From: a virus
IMG/VR virus record: IMGVR_UViG_3300031576_000680
Span: 1-24,056 of that record
Length of the DNA: 24,056 bases
Strand: one strand, 5' to 3'
Below are positions 8,009 to 14,148 of the stretch, piece after piece; position 1 is the stretch's first letter; every line of letters starts with the position of its first letter. The notes below the pieces were generated by a model, which searched no databases, was not told where the DNA came from, and was given only the letters and a program-made list of their open reading frames with translations. The position numbers were made by a program, and so were the translations under genes.

Positions 8009-8421
8009 TACAAACCCATCTCCAGACGCAGTTCTTCGAGCGCGCGCATGATCGAGTCGTTTACATCCCCGGCTTTGCCGCGGATGAGGTAATGCGTGCG
8101 GGTGAGTGTGGATAAACTGCCTGTCATGATCGAGAGTGTGTTCAGCTGCTTCAGGTAATGGTCGTCCGTCAATGTGTTGCCGTTTGAGTCCTTGACTTTG
8201 TACTTCTCGAAGTCAAGTTGTTCTGCCAGTCTGTCCATGCACACGCGCAACAGCGCGATCTCGGATTGCACATCAATGCTCTCGGTTGCTTCCAGCCGCG
8301 TTTTTTCATCGGTGGTGTATCTCCTGGAGTAGAAGCCGTGGCGGAGCGCGTTCTTGTTTCCTTTTTGCGCGCCCGGCTTCCTTGATTTACGATTGACGAT
8401 TTTAGATTTACGATTTGGCAT
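8008..8421 (-). CDS. terS: terminase small subunit
   Basis: This encodes 137 residues. The N-terminus is very basic, followed by GAQKGNKNALRHGFYS, a motif I recognise from many terminase small subunits. The rest is helical (SEIALLRVCMDRLAEQLDF, and a C-terminal amphipathic helix ALEELRLEMGL), fitting the oligomerisation core. It recognises phage DNA for packaging. The first codons arise from an AAATCGT-type repeat (8384-8416), so the KSKIVNRKSRK tract may be a recent extension. The start at 8421 lies 1 base after the preceding stop. Confidence 0.85.
   Translation of the reverse strand: MPNRKSKIVNRKSRKPGAQKGNKNALRHGFYSRRYTTDEKTRLEATESIDVQSEIALLRVCMDRLAEQLDFEKYKVKDSNGNTLTDDHYLKQLNTLSIMTGSLSTLTRTHYLIRGKAGDVNDSIMRALEELRLEMGL
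8384..8416. repeat. GATTTACGATT low-complexity repeat
   Basis: GATTTACGATT appears at both ends of this 33-bp tract, which encodes the first residues of the small terminase. A related tract (GATTTCAGATT-type) lies at 13024-13058 inside the membrane-anchored SH3 gene. I recall similar tracts from Anaerolineae genomes, so they may be a host-lineage marker. Confidence 0.5.
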
Positions 8422-8422
8422 G

Positions 8423-8728
8423 TCATCGAAACAATCTTACGAGTTCGCTGATGGCGATGGTGATGATCGGCGCAAGGATCGCCCAGCGCCATTTGCTTCT
8501 TTCTTCTTCGGCTTTCTTGTCCTTCTTCGCCTGTATTTCGAGAAAATTCGTTAGACCATTCTCGACATTGGTAAGCCGTGTGTTGGCGCTTTGTGTGGCG
8601 GCGGTCTCGGTCTGGATCACCTGGATGGCTTCCTTCAAAACAACGGTCATGAAGCGCAAGCCTGTGCGCGTGGTGAAGTTGGAGTCATCGTCAAGGAGTT
8701 TGTCGATCTTTTCGATTATGCTGCTCAT
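8423..8728 (-). CDS. XhlA-like coiled-coil membrane protein (holin accessory candidate)
   Basis: This encodes 101 residues starting MSSIIEKIDKLLDDDSNFTT. The ATG at 8728 has AAGGAG 8 bases upstream; the alternative GTG at 8737 overlaps that site. Residues about 50-75 (SANTRLTNVENGLTNFLEIQ) form a coiled coil of the haemolysin-XhlA type. A charged KKDKKAEEERSKWRW stretch and a single C-terminal membrane helix (AILAPIITIAISELVRLF) follow. In Bacillus phage PBSX, XhlA helps the holin in lysis. Here it precedes the terminase genes instead of a lysin, so the lysis role is plausible but unproved. Confidence 0.6.
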   Translation of the reverse strand: MSSIIEKIDKLLDDDSNFTTRTGLRFMTVVLKEAIQVIQTETAATQSANTRLTNVENGLTNFLEIQAKKDKKAEEERSKWRWAILAPIITIAISELVRLFR

Positions 8729-8754
8729 CCCGCACACTCCTTGAAAGGGTGAGT

Positions 8755-8862
8755 GGAAGTGTCCGGGATCATCCCGGACGCTTCGTTGAATGGGAGAATG
8801 GAAGCGTCCGGGATCATCCCGGACGCTTCGTTGAATGGGAGAATGGAAGCGTCCGGGATCAT
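8755..8862. repeat. 45-bp tandem repeat, 2.4 copies, each with a perfect hairpin
   Basis: Units start at 8755, 8800 and 8845, with the third truncated after 18 bases. The period is exactly 45 bp, with one mismatch (T8760). Each full unit contains a stem of up to 13 bp, GAAGCGTCCGGGA (8801-8813) pairing with 8817-8829 around a 3-base loop. The array fills the gap between two late genes, and its truncated copy supplies the stop of the upstream gene. No U-tract follows. Confidence 0.95.
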
Positions 8863-9089
8863 GACAGTACCAGTCTGCCTGAGAGTCGGATGGTCATTGC
8901 TCCCTTGATCTTCGTCTTTAGAATGATCTCGACGAGTTCCTTTGCGATCGGCCCGCTCAATTCAATGTCGATACTTGTAATGCGCTTTTTGAAGATGTGT
9001 TCCAGGTCTGCCTGGTGGATTTCTTCCACGTGCAGAGTGATGGGCCGCGTGCGTTCTTCTTTGGCTTCCTTGATCTTGTGGTTGCTCAT
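8859..9089 (-). CDS. small late protein, unknown
   Basis: This encodes 76 residues starting MSNHKIKEAKEERTRPITLH. The ATG at 9089 overlaps the upstream stop as ATGA (9089-9086), so it is coupled. The body alternates strand and helix (ITSIDIELSGPIAKELVEII), with a second similar strand (MTIRLSGRLVLS) at the very end. The final codons and stop lie in the truncated copy of the 45-bp repeat, so the original C-terminus may have been altered by repeat insertion. No family is recognised. Confidence 0.55.
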   Translation of the reverse strand: MSNHKIKEAKEERTRPITLHVEEIHQADLEHIFKKRITSIDIELSGPIAKELVEIILKTKIKGAMTIRLSGRLVLS

Positions 9090-9421
9090 GGCCGCGGTCC
9101 CTGATAGCCCAATGTGCGCGCCCACGCGTCCATGCTCTCTGCCCACGCCATAGCGGGCGGCGCGCTTGCGCGTGTGAACGTTTCCTGGCTCGCGGATGGG
9201 CGCGCGAAATATTTATTGGCGATCTGGATACAGCAGTATTCCTGCGTCACGTCGTTGTCGTCGGTGAGGCGCGCCCATTTTTGGTTGTTGTCTGTGGTAA
9301 TGATCTCGATGACTGTAAACGCCTCCCCTGCCGCCATTTTACGAATCGGATATCCCGTCTTTGTGTCGGGCTTGCCGCGCACCAGCACGCCTTTATCGTT
9401 CGTGACGATGTAAGTCTGCAT
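9086..9421 (-). CDS. SH3b-domain protein, first gene of the late operon
   Basis: This encodes 111 residues. Residues 5-70 match a bacterial SH3 fold: GVLVRGKPDTKTGYPIRKM, then AAGEAFTVIEII, then QKWARLTDD and a closing strand EYCCIQIANKYFA. The usual ALNVRxGPS signature is reduced to LVRGKPD. The tail (MAWAESMDAWARTLGYQGP) is an amphipathic helix. Such domains often bind peptidoglycan, so it could belong to lysis or virion entry. AAGGAG lies 5 bases before the ATG. The gene starts directly below a strong terminator, so its expression probably depends on readthrough. Confidence 0.7.
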   Translation of the reverse strand: MQTYIVTNDKGVLVRGKPDTKTGYPIRKMAAGEAFTVIEIITTDNNQKWARLTDDNDVTQEYCCIQIANKYFARPSASQETFTRASAPPAMAWAESMDAWARTLGYQGPRP

Positions 9422-9431
9422 GTCGCTCCTT

Positions 9432-9478
9432 CAAAAACAAAAAAGCCGCGCACCGCGACTTACGTCGCGTGCGCGGCT
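9432..9478 (-). terminator. strong rho-independent terminator/attenuator ahead of the late operon
   Basis: On the minus strand the stem AGCCGCGCACGCGAC (9478-9464) pairs with 9459-9444 around a 4-base loop, with one bulge. It is followed by TTTTTTGTTTTT. The ribosome binding site of the first late gene follows immediately, with no room for a promoter between, so late genes must be read through this terminator. Confidence 0.85.
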
Positions 9479-9560
9479 GGCTATTACAAGGCAGTCGCCT
9501 GTGTCGCTCTGCGTGGCGCGATCGCGCCAGGGAGAGCAATGTCAGTTGTTGGGCGGGACT

Positions 9561-9605
9561 GATGTCCTTGTAGACATCGTATCACAACTTTGGAAAGTCC
9601 GCCAA
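9561..9605 (-). promoter_or_regulatory. candidate late promoter with overlapping inverted repeat
   Basis: On the minus strand TTGGCG (9605-9600) and TACGAT (9581-9576) are 18 bp apart. GATGTCTACAAGGACATC (9578-9561) is a 6-6-6 inverted repeat over the expected start site. The untranslated leader also contains the palindrome GGCGCGATCGCGCC (9515-9528) before the terminator. The hexamers are only moderate matches. Confidence 0.45.
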
Positions 9606-9679
9606 CGGTTTACATTAGCGGCAAGGGGAGGGACGCCACTAACCTTCGGGAGCAGATAAATGCTCACGGTAGAATAAAC

Positions 9680-9928
9680 TCACTTTGGCGGGCTGAATCC
9701 CCTTTTGTCCGCTGCACTCGTTGTTCTACCGCCTTCGAGTCTGTAAGACGTGTGTTTGCCTGCCTCAATCCAACACTCATGCCCTGTGGCTCGGACGTGC
9801 TTCAAGACCGACCTGCGAACAGCCGACACGTTTCTGCCATTGCCTATTGCATCAGAGAAATCACATCCGCCACTGCAACCTGCGTGATAGTGTATGTAAC
9901 CGTAATTTATTGTGATTGTCTTTTTCAT
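9680..9928 (-). CDS. small Cys/His protein, unknown
   Basis: This encodes 82 residues starting MKKTITINYGYIHYHAGCSG. CSGGC (18-22), then VLKHVRATGHEC with two His and a Cys, suggest a small zinc-binding fold resembling the short H-x-x-x-x-GH proteins common in phages. AAAGG lies 7 bases before the ATG at 9928. It is the last gene of the early block. About 200 bp of leader and the late terminator follow. The role is unknown. Confidence 0.55.
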   Translation of the reverse strand: MKKTITINYGYIHYHAGCSGGCDFSDAIGNGRNVSAVRRSVLKHVRATGHECWIEAGKHTSYRLEGGRTTSAADKRGFSPPK

Positions 9929-9961
9929 CTTCGACCTTTCAAATGCAAGGGGCGGTAGAAC

Positions 9962-9984
9962 GGCTCGCTTTAGCGGCGCGAGCC
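9962..9984. other. intergenic hairpin, copy 1 of a two-copy element
   Basis: GGCTCGC (9962-9968) pairs with GCGAGCC (9978-9984). On the minus strand it reads GGCTCGCGC, two bases, CTAA, then GCGAGCC. A near-identical element lies at 17438-17462. Both sit between minus-strand genes. Confidence 0.6.
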
Positions 9985-10038
9985 TTGATACCTTTGAACG
10001 CCGCGCATTTTATGGCGAAGCGTCCAGTGCAGTGATTT

Positions 10039-10419
10039 TTAGTTTGCATCAAACCCTGGATGCTTGCTTGCCATGTGCCGAGACAGTTGCACAAACGAAC
10101 GATGACAGCAGGGACACACACCATTCTTGATGCGCTTTTGCAACCGATACTTTTCTTTCTTGATCGCGGTTACTTGTTGCTCCGCCGCCATCAATTCCAT
10201 TTGTGTTTGCGAATGGCGACGCCGTTCTTCATCCAATTGTTTGCGGAGTTTCTCCGCATCAGACAACGCAGGCACATACTGACCGTGACCATTTGGACAG
10301 TACCATGACTTATGATCATCTACGCGAGCGCGGCTGAAATTACTTGGGAGACAATATGTTATGCCGCACTTGGAACATTGGCGAACTGCAAAATCAACAT
10401 CAAAGGTAACTGTTGACAT
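10039..10419 (-). CDS. two-zinc-finger protein with central coiled coil
   Basis: This encodes 126 residues. The N-terminal finger uses CSKC (15-18) with CPNGH (41-45). Residues 52-98 are a charged coiled coil (DAEKLRKQLDEERRRHSQTQ). The C-terminus is a C2H2-type finger, CPCCHRSF...LSRHMASKH (C102, C105, H115, H120). I recall this architecture as a recurrent small phage protein of unknown function; nucleic-acid binding is likely. AAAGGA lies about 9 bases before the ATG at 10419. It sits in the early block among other zinc proteins. Confidence 0.7.
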   Translation of the reverse strand: MSTVTFDVDFAVRQCSKCGITYCLPSNFSRARVDDHKSWYCPNGHGQYVPALSDAEKLRKQLDEERRRHSQTQMELMAAEQQVTAIKKEKYRLQKRIKNGVCPCCHRSFVQLSRHMASKHPGFDAN

Positions 10420-10476
10420 TTATATTTTCCTTTCTTTGAGTGACAAGATTTTCAAGGTGCAAACTAACGGTGGGCT

Positions 10477-10740
10477 TTAGTGGTTTGCGGGTTGCGGACT
10501 GTATTCACCTTCAATTTCAAGCCACCATTCTTTTTCGCATGGTTCAACGTGTTCGACAACCGAATAACCCAAGATGGGATATTCAAAAGGTTTCTGGATG
10601 TCTGGAACTGGCGGCGTACATTTGGCTTTTACCTGCATATAGAAATCATAGGTGACGTGAATTTTCAAGACATTTTTATAGTCTCGTTTTGCTTCCCAAA
10701 TCGCTTTGCGGATTGGCTCCAAGATGCCATCATCAAACAT
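10477..10740 (-). CDS. small early protein, unknown
   Basis: This encodes 87 residues starting MFDDGILEPIRKAIWEAKRD. The ATG at 10740 has AAAGGAG 8-9 bases upstream, so the 13 upstream codons are dropped. An N-terminal amphipathic helix precedes strands (VLKIHVTYDFYMQV) and a Trp/Glu-rich acidic end (CEKEWWLEIEGEY). No motif is recognised. The gene is spaced like an ordinary operon member. Confidence 0.55.
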   Translation of the reverse strand: MFDDGILEPIRKAIWEAKRDYKNVLKIHVTYDFYMQVKAKCTPPVPDIQKPFEYPILGYSVVEHVEPCEKEWWLEIEGEYSPQPANH

Positions 10741-10836
10741 TTTGCACGCTCCTTTTTTGCGCAAGTATACGCCCAACACATTGCGGATGATAGCGGGTTG
10801 CTTTCGGAGGGCATTGATATACTTGACGCATAAAGC

Positions 10837-11253
10837 CTACCCTTTGAACCAATCGGGCTTAGGGAATCGGCCTGTGAATGTGTATCTATCAACCTCTTGA
10901 ACGTCTATGTTTTTCGCTTCCGGCCAGTTTGTGTGGATGTATTGCTCATCATCGGCATACGAAACCACAGTAGCATAAGAACCATCGCCAGCCTCACCTG
11001 TTACCCAATATGGATGTTTGATAGGCCAATTTATCGGACGGGGGTCGTCAATATTTGCTTGAAATCTAACTCTCAACATCTTATGGCTCCCTTCCGTTGT
11101 GAAAATCGAGAGCCTGCTGATAATAGGGCCCGAAATCACCATGCACTGATACGCTTGCCACAGCCCACCATATTCACCGGGCTTAGTGATGCGCCCTGCA
11201 ATGGTGACATGCCCCATCAATTCAACAACTGCCCAAGTATCATTTTCAGACAT
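10837..11253 (-). CDS. phage protein with WAVVELMGH motif, unknown function
   Basis: This encodes 138 residues. I start at ATG 11253, preceded by GAAAGGAAAGGG; the longer frame has no ribosome binding site. The N-terminus DTWAVVELMGHVTIAGRITK is a motif I recognise from many small phage and prophage proteins (W-x-V-V-E-L-x-G-H...A-G-R). Their function is not established. The middle is beta-rich, and the end contains the tryptophans of INWPIKHPYWV and TNWPEAKNI. It lies in the early block. Identification is by motif memory only. Confidence 0.6.
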   Translation of the reverse strand: MSENDTWAVVELMGHVTIAGRITKPGEYGGLWQAYQCMVISGPIISRLSIFTTEGSHKMLRVRFQANIDDPRPINWPIKHPYWVTGEAGDGSYATVVSYADDEQYIHTNWPEAKNIDVQEVDRYTFTGRFPKPDWFKG

Positions 11254-11275
11254 GACTACCCTTTCCTTTCTTTGA

Positions 11276-11479
11276 TTAATTTTTACACCGTTGGAAGGAC
11301 TTACACTCTTGACACTCTCTCGTTTTGCCAATCGGGAGAAATGTACCGAAAGTATATGGTATTCCACATGCGGTTTTCTTTGCGCCAGCAGGCAACAAGT
11401 GTATAACCTGTTGACGCGGATCAATTTTTATCCACATATCTTGAGGGGGACGTGAATCTTTAATATAGTTCATTTGCAT
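11276..11479 (-). CDS. small zinc-knuckle-like protein
   Basis: This encodes 67 residues from ATG 11479, which has GGAAGG 5 bases upstream; ATG 11473 is a second candidate. The C-terminal half reads HLLPAGAKKTACGIP, then RECQECKSF, giving Cys pairs (CG and C-x2-C) like compact zinc ribbons of actinobacterial phages. The N-terminus is basic with aromatics. It is the first gene below a bidirectional terminator, so its promoter is uncertain. Confidence 0.5.
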   Translation of the reverse strand: MQMNYIKDSRPPQDMWIKIDPRQQVIHLLPAGAKKTACGIPYTFGTFLPIGKTRECQECKSFQRCKN

Positions 11480-11511
11480 GTAAGCCTTCCAACTATGAGA
11501 TGAGCGGCGGT

Positions 11512-11550
11512 CTATAAAAATGTGCGTGCGAACTTCACGCACGCATTTTT
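11512..11550. terminator. bidirectional rho-independent terminator
   Basis: AAAAATG (11516-11522) and CGTGCG pair with CGCACG and CATTTTT (to 11550). Both strands therefore have an A-rich 5' flank and a U-rich 3' flank. It overlaps the stop codon of the minus gene ending at 11549. Confidence 0.75.
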
Positions 11551-11812
11551 ATTGATCCCGTCCGCTCCTTCGCCCGTTGGCGGTTAGCTCTATCAGTGAA
11601 ACAAAGTGTTTGAGCGCGCGAATGATTGCGCTTTGCCATGTGTTGTTGACTCTCAATACTTTCTGAATTTCTTTGACGGCTTCACTCACGTTCTGCAAGT
11701 CCATAAGCCTGGTGTCGAGTCGTTCGATGGCTTGTAGAATGATCCTGGTCTTGGTACTGACCGGCTGCGCTGTGGGTTCATCGGCTTGTGCTGTGATGGG
11801 TTCGGCGTTCAT
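11549..11812 (-). CDS. small helical early protein, unknown
   Basis: This encodes 87 residues starting MNAEPITAQADEPTAQPVST. AGGTGA lies about 6 bases before ATG 11812. A disordered Ala/Pro/Thr-rich N-terminus precedes a helical body (RIILQAIERLDTRLMDLQNV, then KEIQKVLRVNNTWQSAIIRA) and a basic end (NGRRSGRDQ). This could be a coiled-coil dimer. There is no membrane segment and no recognised family. The stop lies in the terminator stem. Confidence 0.55.
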   Translation of the reverse strand: MNAEPITAQADEPTAQPVSTKTRIILQAIERLDTRLMDLQNVSEAVKEIQKVLRVNNTWQSAIIRALKHFVSLIELTANGRRSGRDQ

Positions 11813-11820
11813 GGTTTCAC

Positions 11821-12129
11821 CTATTGAAATTTCATCTGCTCGGCTGTGATTGGCAGGCGCGCAGTCAAAGTGTGACGTGGACTGGTCTGGTCCGCGCTGG
11901 GTGTGACTTTTTCTGTGGCAAATGGTAAGCGCTTTAGGACCGTCTCCCATTCCTGCATGGATGGAAATGTATTATCACGCGTGAGCGTGAGATATACCAC
12001 AGTGTTGATGTATGCCATCTCGATGCGCAATCCGTGACTGAGTTTGCGGATGATCTTCTTCCCGGCTTCGGCTAAGTCTTCGGCGAAGCCGCCTGTCATT
12101 TCAATGGCGCGTTTTTCCTGGGTTCTCAC
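11821..12129 (-). CDS. small early protein, GTG start
   Basis: This encodes 102 residues. The GTG at 12129 has AAGGAG 7-8 bases upstream, which fixes the start. It overlaps the end of the upstream HTH/zinc gene by 29 bases in another frame. The fold looks alpha plus beta: EDLAEAGKKIIRKLSHGL, then a strand MAYINTVVYLTLTRD, then a helix SMQEWETVLKRL. No motif is recognised. Confidence 0.55.
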   Translation of the reverse strand: MRTQEKRAIEMTGGFAEDLAEAGKKIIRKLSHGLRIEMAYINTVVYLTLTRDNTFPSMQEWETVLKRLPFATEKVTPSADQTSPRHTLTARLPITAEQMKFQ

Positions 12130-12619
12130 GATAAATCTCCTTATGCTTATACAATCGTCCTACGATGGTGTGCCGCAGTTCCTTGCCGATGTTGTTCCAC
12201 CATTGTAGGTGTTTCGGCGCGGGCGGCGGCTTGGGTTTTGCCATGAGTTCTGCCAGTCTTTTGTTATAGTCCTTCGGTAGTTTGAAGTCTAGCAGAAAGT
12301 CTCTCTGGTCTGAGCCTTTGCAGTATGTGCCATCAGGGTGCGAGTGGGAGTAGAGCATCCCGCTATCTGCGACTTCTACCAACTTACCGCAGTGTTCACA
12401 GCCTGCGAATCGCTTCCGCTTTCGCTTGGTGAGATGTAGCCTTTTTCTGATCTCACGCAGATTTTCCGTGGTATCGTTTGGCTGTTCACCTTTGACAATG
12501 AGCTCGTAAACGTATTTGACATTGACTTCGATCTCATCTGCCAGTTTATGGAAAGAGCCGCATTTGCGAAACTTCTTGACCAGTTTCGGCGGTGTGTTGG
12601 GGTGGATGGATTGATTCAT
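12101..12619 (-). CDS. HTH plus zinc-finger DNA-binding protein (regulator candidate)
   Basis: This encodes 172 residues starting MNQSIHPNTPPKLVKKFRKC. Residues about 12-45 form a helix-turn-helix (KLVKKFRKCGSFHKLADEIE then VKYVYELIVKG), followed by a basic stretch (KRLHLTKRKRKR). A zinc site follows: CEHC (74-77) with HSH (92-94) and C100. AAAGGA lies upstream of ATG 12619. Basic HTH proteins of this size in early operons commonly regulate transcription or replication, so it is a candidate to bind one of the two repeat clusters at 13.4-14.3 kb. No partner is proven. Confidence 0.6.
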   Translation of the reverse strand: MNQSIHPNTPPKLVKKFRKCGSFHKLADEIEVNVKYVYELIVKGEQPNDTTENLREIRKRLHLTKRKRKRFAGCEHCGKLVEVADSGMLYSHSHPDGTYCKGSDQRDFLLDFKLPKDYNKRLAELMAKPKPPPAPKHLQWWNNIGKELRHTIVGRLYKHKEIYRENPGKTRH

Positions 12620-12830
12620 AGCTCCATGTCCTTTTGTCTGCGAGGGCGAATGCTTCTTCCCAGGATGAGCCCCAGCCATGATCGCGCGCGAGGTAGTTCT
12701 TCGGGTCCCAGCCTGGCACAAGATGCTCGATGCGTTCTCCGACGATGCAGGATCCATCGGGTTTGATCTTCGCTTCGGCATGTTCACCCCAGCGCCTGAC
12801 GGCTTCTAGCTGGGCTTCGTCCTGGGTCAT
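12546..12830 (-). CDS. small early protein, unknown
   Basis: This encodes 94 residues starting MTQDEAQLEAVRRWGEHAEA. ATG 12830 overlaps the previous stop as ATGA, and its 3' end overlaps the next gene by 74 bases. The sequence has a helix, a strand pair (AKIKPDGSCIVGERIEHLVP) and a Trp-rich segment (DHGWGSSWEEAFALAD). The codon pattern looks coding throughout, but the long overlap means one of the two ends could be misassigned. No family is recognised. Confidence 0.5.
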   Translation of the reverse strand: MTQDEAQLEAVRRWGEHAEAKIKPDGSCIVGERIEHLVPGWDPKNYLARDHGWGSSWEEAFALADKRTWSYESIHPPQHTAETGQEVSQMRLFP

Positions 12831-13363
12831 TCGCACTCACCTTCTTGTAAGTACTCGGCTTTCGCCCATCCGGTCATACTCCCAGCCTGCATGTTCCACC
12901 AGTCGCCGGCGCTGGCGATGAGCGTGACCTGCTCCCCGCTGTAGAGATAATCAAGCACGGCGGCGCGCTCGCTTGGTTCGGCGCGCAGGTGCAGGGCTTG
13001 GGAGGCGGTGACGATGGCGCATTGATTTTCGATTTCAGATTTCAGATTGTCGATTTCAAAGACCGCGCCGGAGGCGGGCTCTGTCAATAAAAAGCTGGCT
13101 GGAACCCGCGTGAGAGCCGACCTCCCGTCCGGTGTTTCGTCCGGCGGATAGGTGATGTAGGGCTCGACCGTGGTCATGCAGGCGATTTGCGCAAGAATGA
13201 GTACAAGCAGGGCGATGACACTTGCGGTTGTGACTTTGAATCCGTCCTTGAACTCAACGAGAATTGTATTGAGCCGCCCGCGCGCTAGAACTCTGCACTC
13301 CTGCCCTTTTCGTTCTGGAAGTCTTTTTTTCCAGAACCAGAGATATGTAAATTGTTTATTCAT
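12827..13363 (-). CDS. membrane-anchored SH3b protein with phage-type N-terminal domain
   Basis: This encodes 178 residues. Residues 10-45 (KKRLPERKGQECRVLARGRL, then VEFKDGFKV) match a short basic phage protein I recall as a stand-alone gene. Residues 47-63 are a membrane helix ending IAC, a poor lipobox. After a Pro/Thr-rich linker and a repeat-derived segment (FEIDNLKSEIENQ), residues about 115-172 form an SH3b domain (ALHLRAEPSERAAVLDYLYS, GDWWNM, TGWAKAEYL). The likely topology puts SH3b outside the membrane, possibly binding cell wall. The build looks like a fusion of two modules. TAGG lies about 6 bases before the ATG. Confidence 0.65.
   Translation of the reverse strand: MNKQFTYLWFWKKRLPERKGQECRVLARGRLNTILVEFKDGFKVTTASVIALLVLILAQIACMTTVEPYITYPPDETPDGRSALTRVPASFLLTEPASGAVFEIDNLKSEIENQCAIVTASQALHLRAEPSERAAVLDYLYSGEQVTLIASAGDWWNMQAGSMTGWAKAEYLQEGECE
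13024..13058. repeat. GATTTCAGATT-type low-complexity repeat
   Basis: A 7-bp-phased tract inside the SH3b gene encodes its FEIDNLKSEIENQ linker. It is similar in character to 8384-8416. Such tracts seem to be inserted in frame in linkers and termini. Confidence 0.45.
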
Positions 13364-13396
13364 ATATACCTAATTTAGTATGTAGTACGTAGGGGC

Positions 13397-13600
13397 TGTG
13401 GAAAGAAAGGAAAGAATCTTCTTACTCTACGCGCTACTCTACAATTCTTTTCGCATGCCGTCTGTTAGGTGAATTGGAAAGAATCACTGTTTTTGTGGAA
13501 AGAATGGGCCTCCGCCGTTTTTGCCTGTGAAATTGTGGATAAAACCCATTCTTTCCGGTTCTTTTAGATTCTTTCCACAATAAGCGTGTGGAAAGAATCT
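13397..13600. repeat. iteron-like GGAAAGAAT cluster with DnaA box: candidate replication origin
   Basis: Seven copies of GGAAAGAA(T) occur: + strand at 13397-13408, 13409-13420, 13476-13485, 13494-13508 and 13587-13600; inverted at 13545-13556 and 13566-13579. AGATTCTTTCCACA and TGTGGAAAGAATCT form a perfect 14-bp inverted repeat around 7 bases (13566-13600). GGAAAGAATGGG (13497-13508) pairs with 13545-13556. A perfect DnaA box, TTATCCACA on the minus strand, is at 13542-13534. The 13364-13563 gap has no gene. This fits an origin or a multi-site operator. Confidence 0.7.
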
Positions 13601-13926
13601 TCCTGTACTGGCTGCGCCACGCCTAGTCGCTTGAGCATGATGTCTGTAAGGATCAGGCCGGCTTCGAGGGAGTTATAGACTACGCCTCGGGCGCTGCATA
13701 ATAGGGGGTGATCCATGTCTATCAACGCGGCGATGAGCAGGGCGATCGGTGGTAACTCATGCTTCCCTGCGACTTCGATGTGATGTTCGAAGTCGCCTCT
13801 GCACCAGCGTTCGGCAATGTCTCGCCGCTCGTCCTGTGTGGTGACTTCTCGCCCGTGGCTGTCGATGTAGCAGCGGATGACTTGATCGTCCATTTGCTGG
13901 ACGTTGTTTTGTGCTTTGCGCGGCAT
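13564..13926 (-). CDS. early protein, unknown, 3' end encodes repeat sites
   Basis: This encodes 120 residues starting MPRKAQNNVQQMDDQVIRCY. AGGAG lies about 6-7 bases before ATG 13926. The middle is acidic and helical (ERRDIAERWCRGDFEHHIEV). A hydrophobic helix (PIALLIAALIDMDHPLLCSA) looks like a core helix, not a membrane span. The last dozen codons (EDSFHTLIVERI) are formed by the 14-bp inverted repeat of the iteron cluster, so the gene ends inside the putative origin. Replication genes often carry iterons at their edges, but no initiator motif is visible. Confidence 0.55.
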   Translation of the reverse strand: MPRKAQNNVQQMDDQVIRCYIDSHGREVTTQDERRDIAERWCRGDFEHHIEVAGKHELPPIALLIAALIDMDHPLLCSARGVVYNSLEAGLILTDIMLKRLGVAQPVQEDSFHTLIVERI

Positions 13927-13928
13927 GG

Positions 13929-14129
13929 TTAGCTCCTGTTCTCGAGCGCGCGAAGCGCGCCTTCGTACATGATGCGGCGGTGTGGGTCTATGTCGCCGCG
14001 TTCGAGTTGTCGGATGATCTGCTCTCGGCTGACTCGCAGGGTTTGGCTATTGGTATTGATAATTCTCACATCCTGCCCGATGACAATATATTGATAGGGT
14101 TGGATGCTCTTCTGAGTGGTTGTGTTCAT
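13929..14129 (-). CDS. small early protein, possible DNA-binding
   Basis: This encodes 66 residues starting MNTTTQKSIQPYQYIVIGQD. ATG 14129 has GGAG about 11 bases upstream, in a leader (GGAGAACCCTCAC) shared with the J-domain gene at 15107. The C-terminal half, SQTLRVSREQIIRQLERGDI, resembles a helix-turn-helix but is too short to be sure. It lies just below the TGTGAC repeat cluster, so it could be controlled by, or bind, those sites. The stop is 2 bases from the next start. Confidence 0.5.
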   Translation of the reverse strand: MNTTTQKSIQPYQYIVIGQDVRIINTNSQTLRVSREQIIRQLERGDIDPHRRIMYEGALRALENRS

Positions 14130-14148
14130 GGTGAGGGTTCTCCTTTTC

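Noticed and set aside
8749-9153. 134-codon + ORF with a repeated GSVRDHPGRFVEWEN peptide
   Set aside because: The peptide repeat is just the 45-bp DNA repeat read in a 3-fold period. The real genes are on the other strand and well supported.
9939-10124. 61-codon minus ORF overlapping the zinc-finger gene
   Set aside because: It overlaps the better supported gene ending at 10039, has no start signal and covers the intergenic hairpin.
13397-13600. CRISPR array
   Set aside because: Repeats are only 9-14 bp, in both orientations and with irregular spacing, and there are no cas genes.
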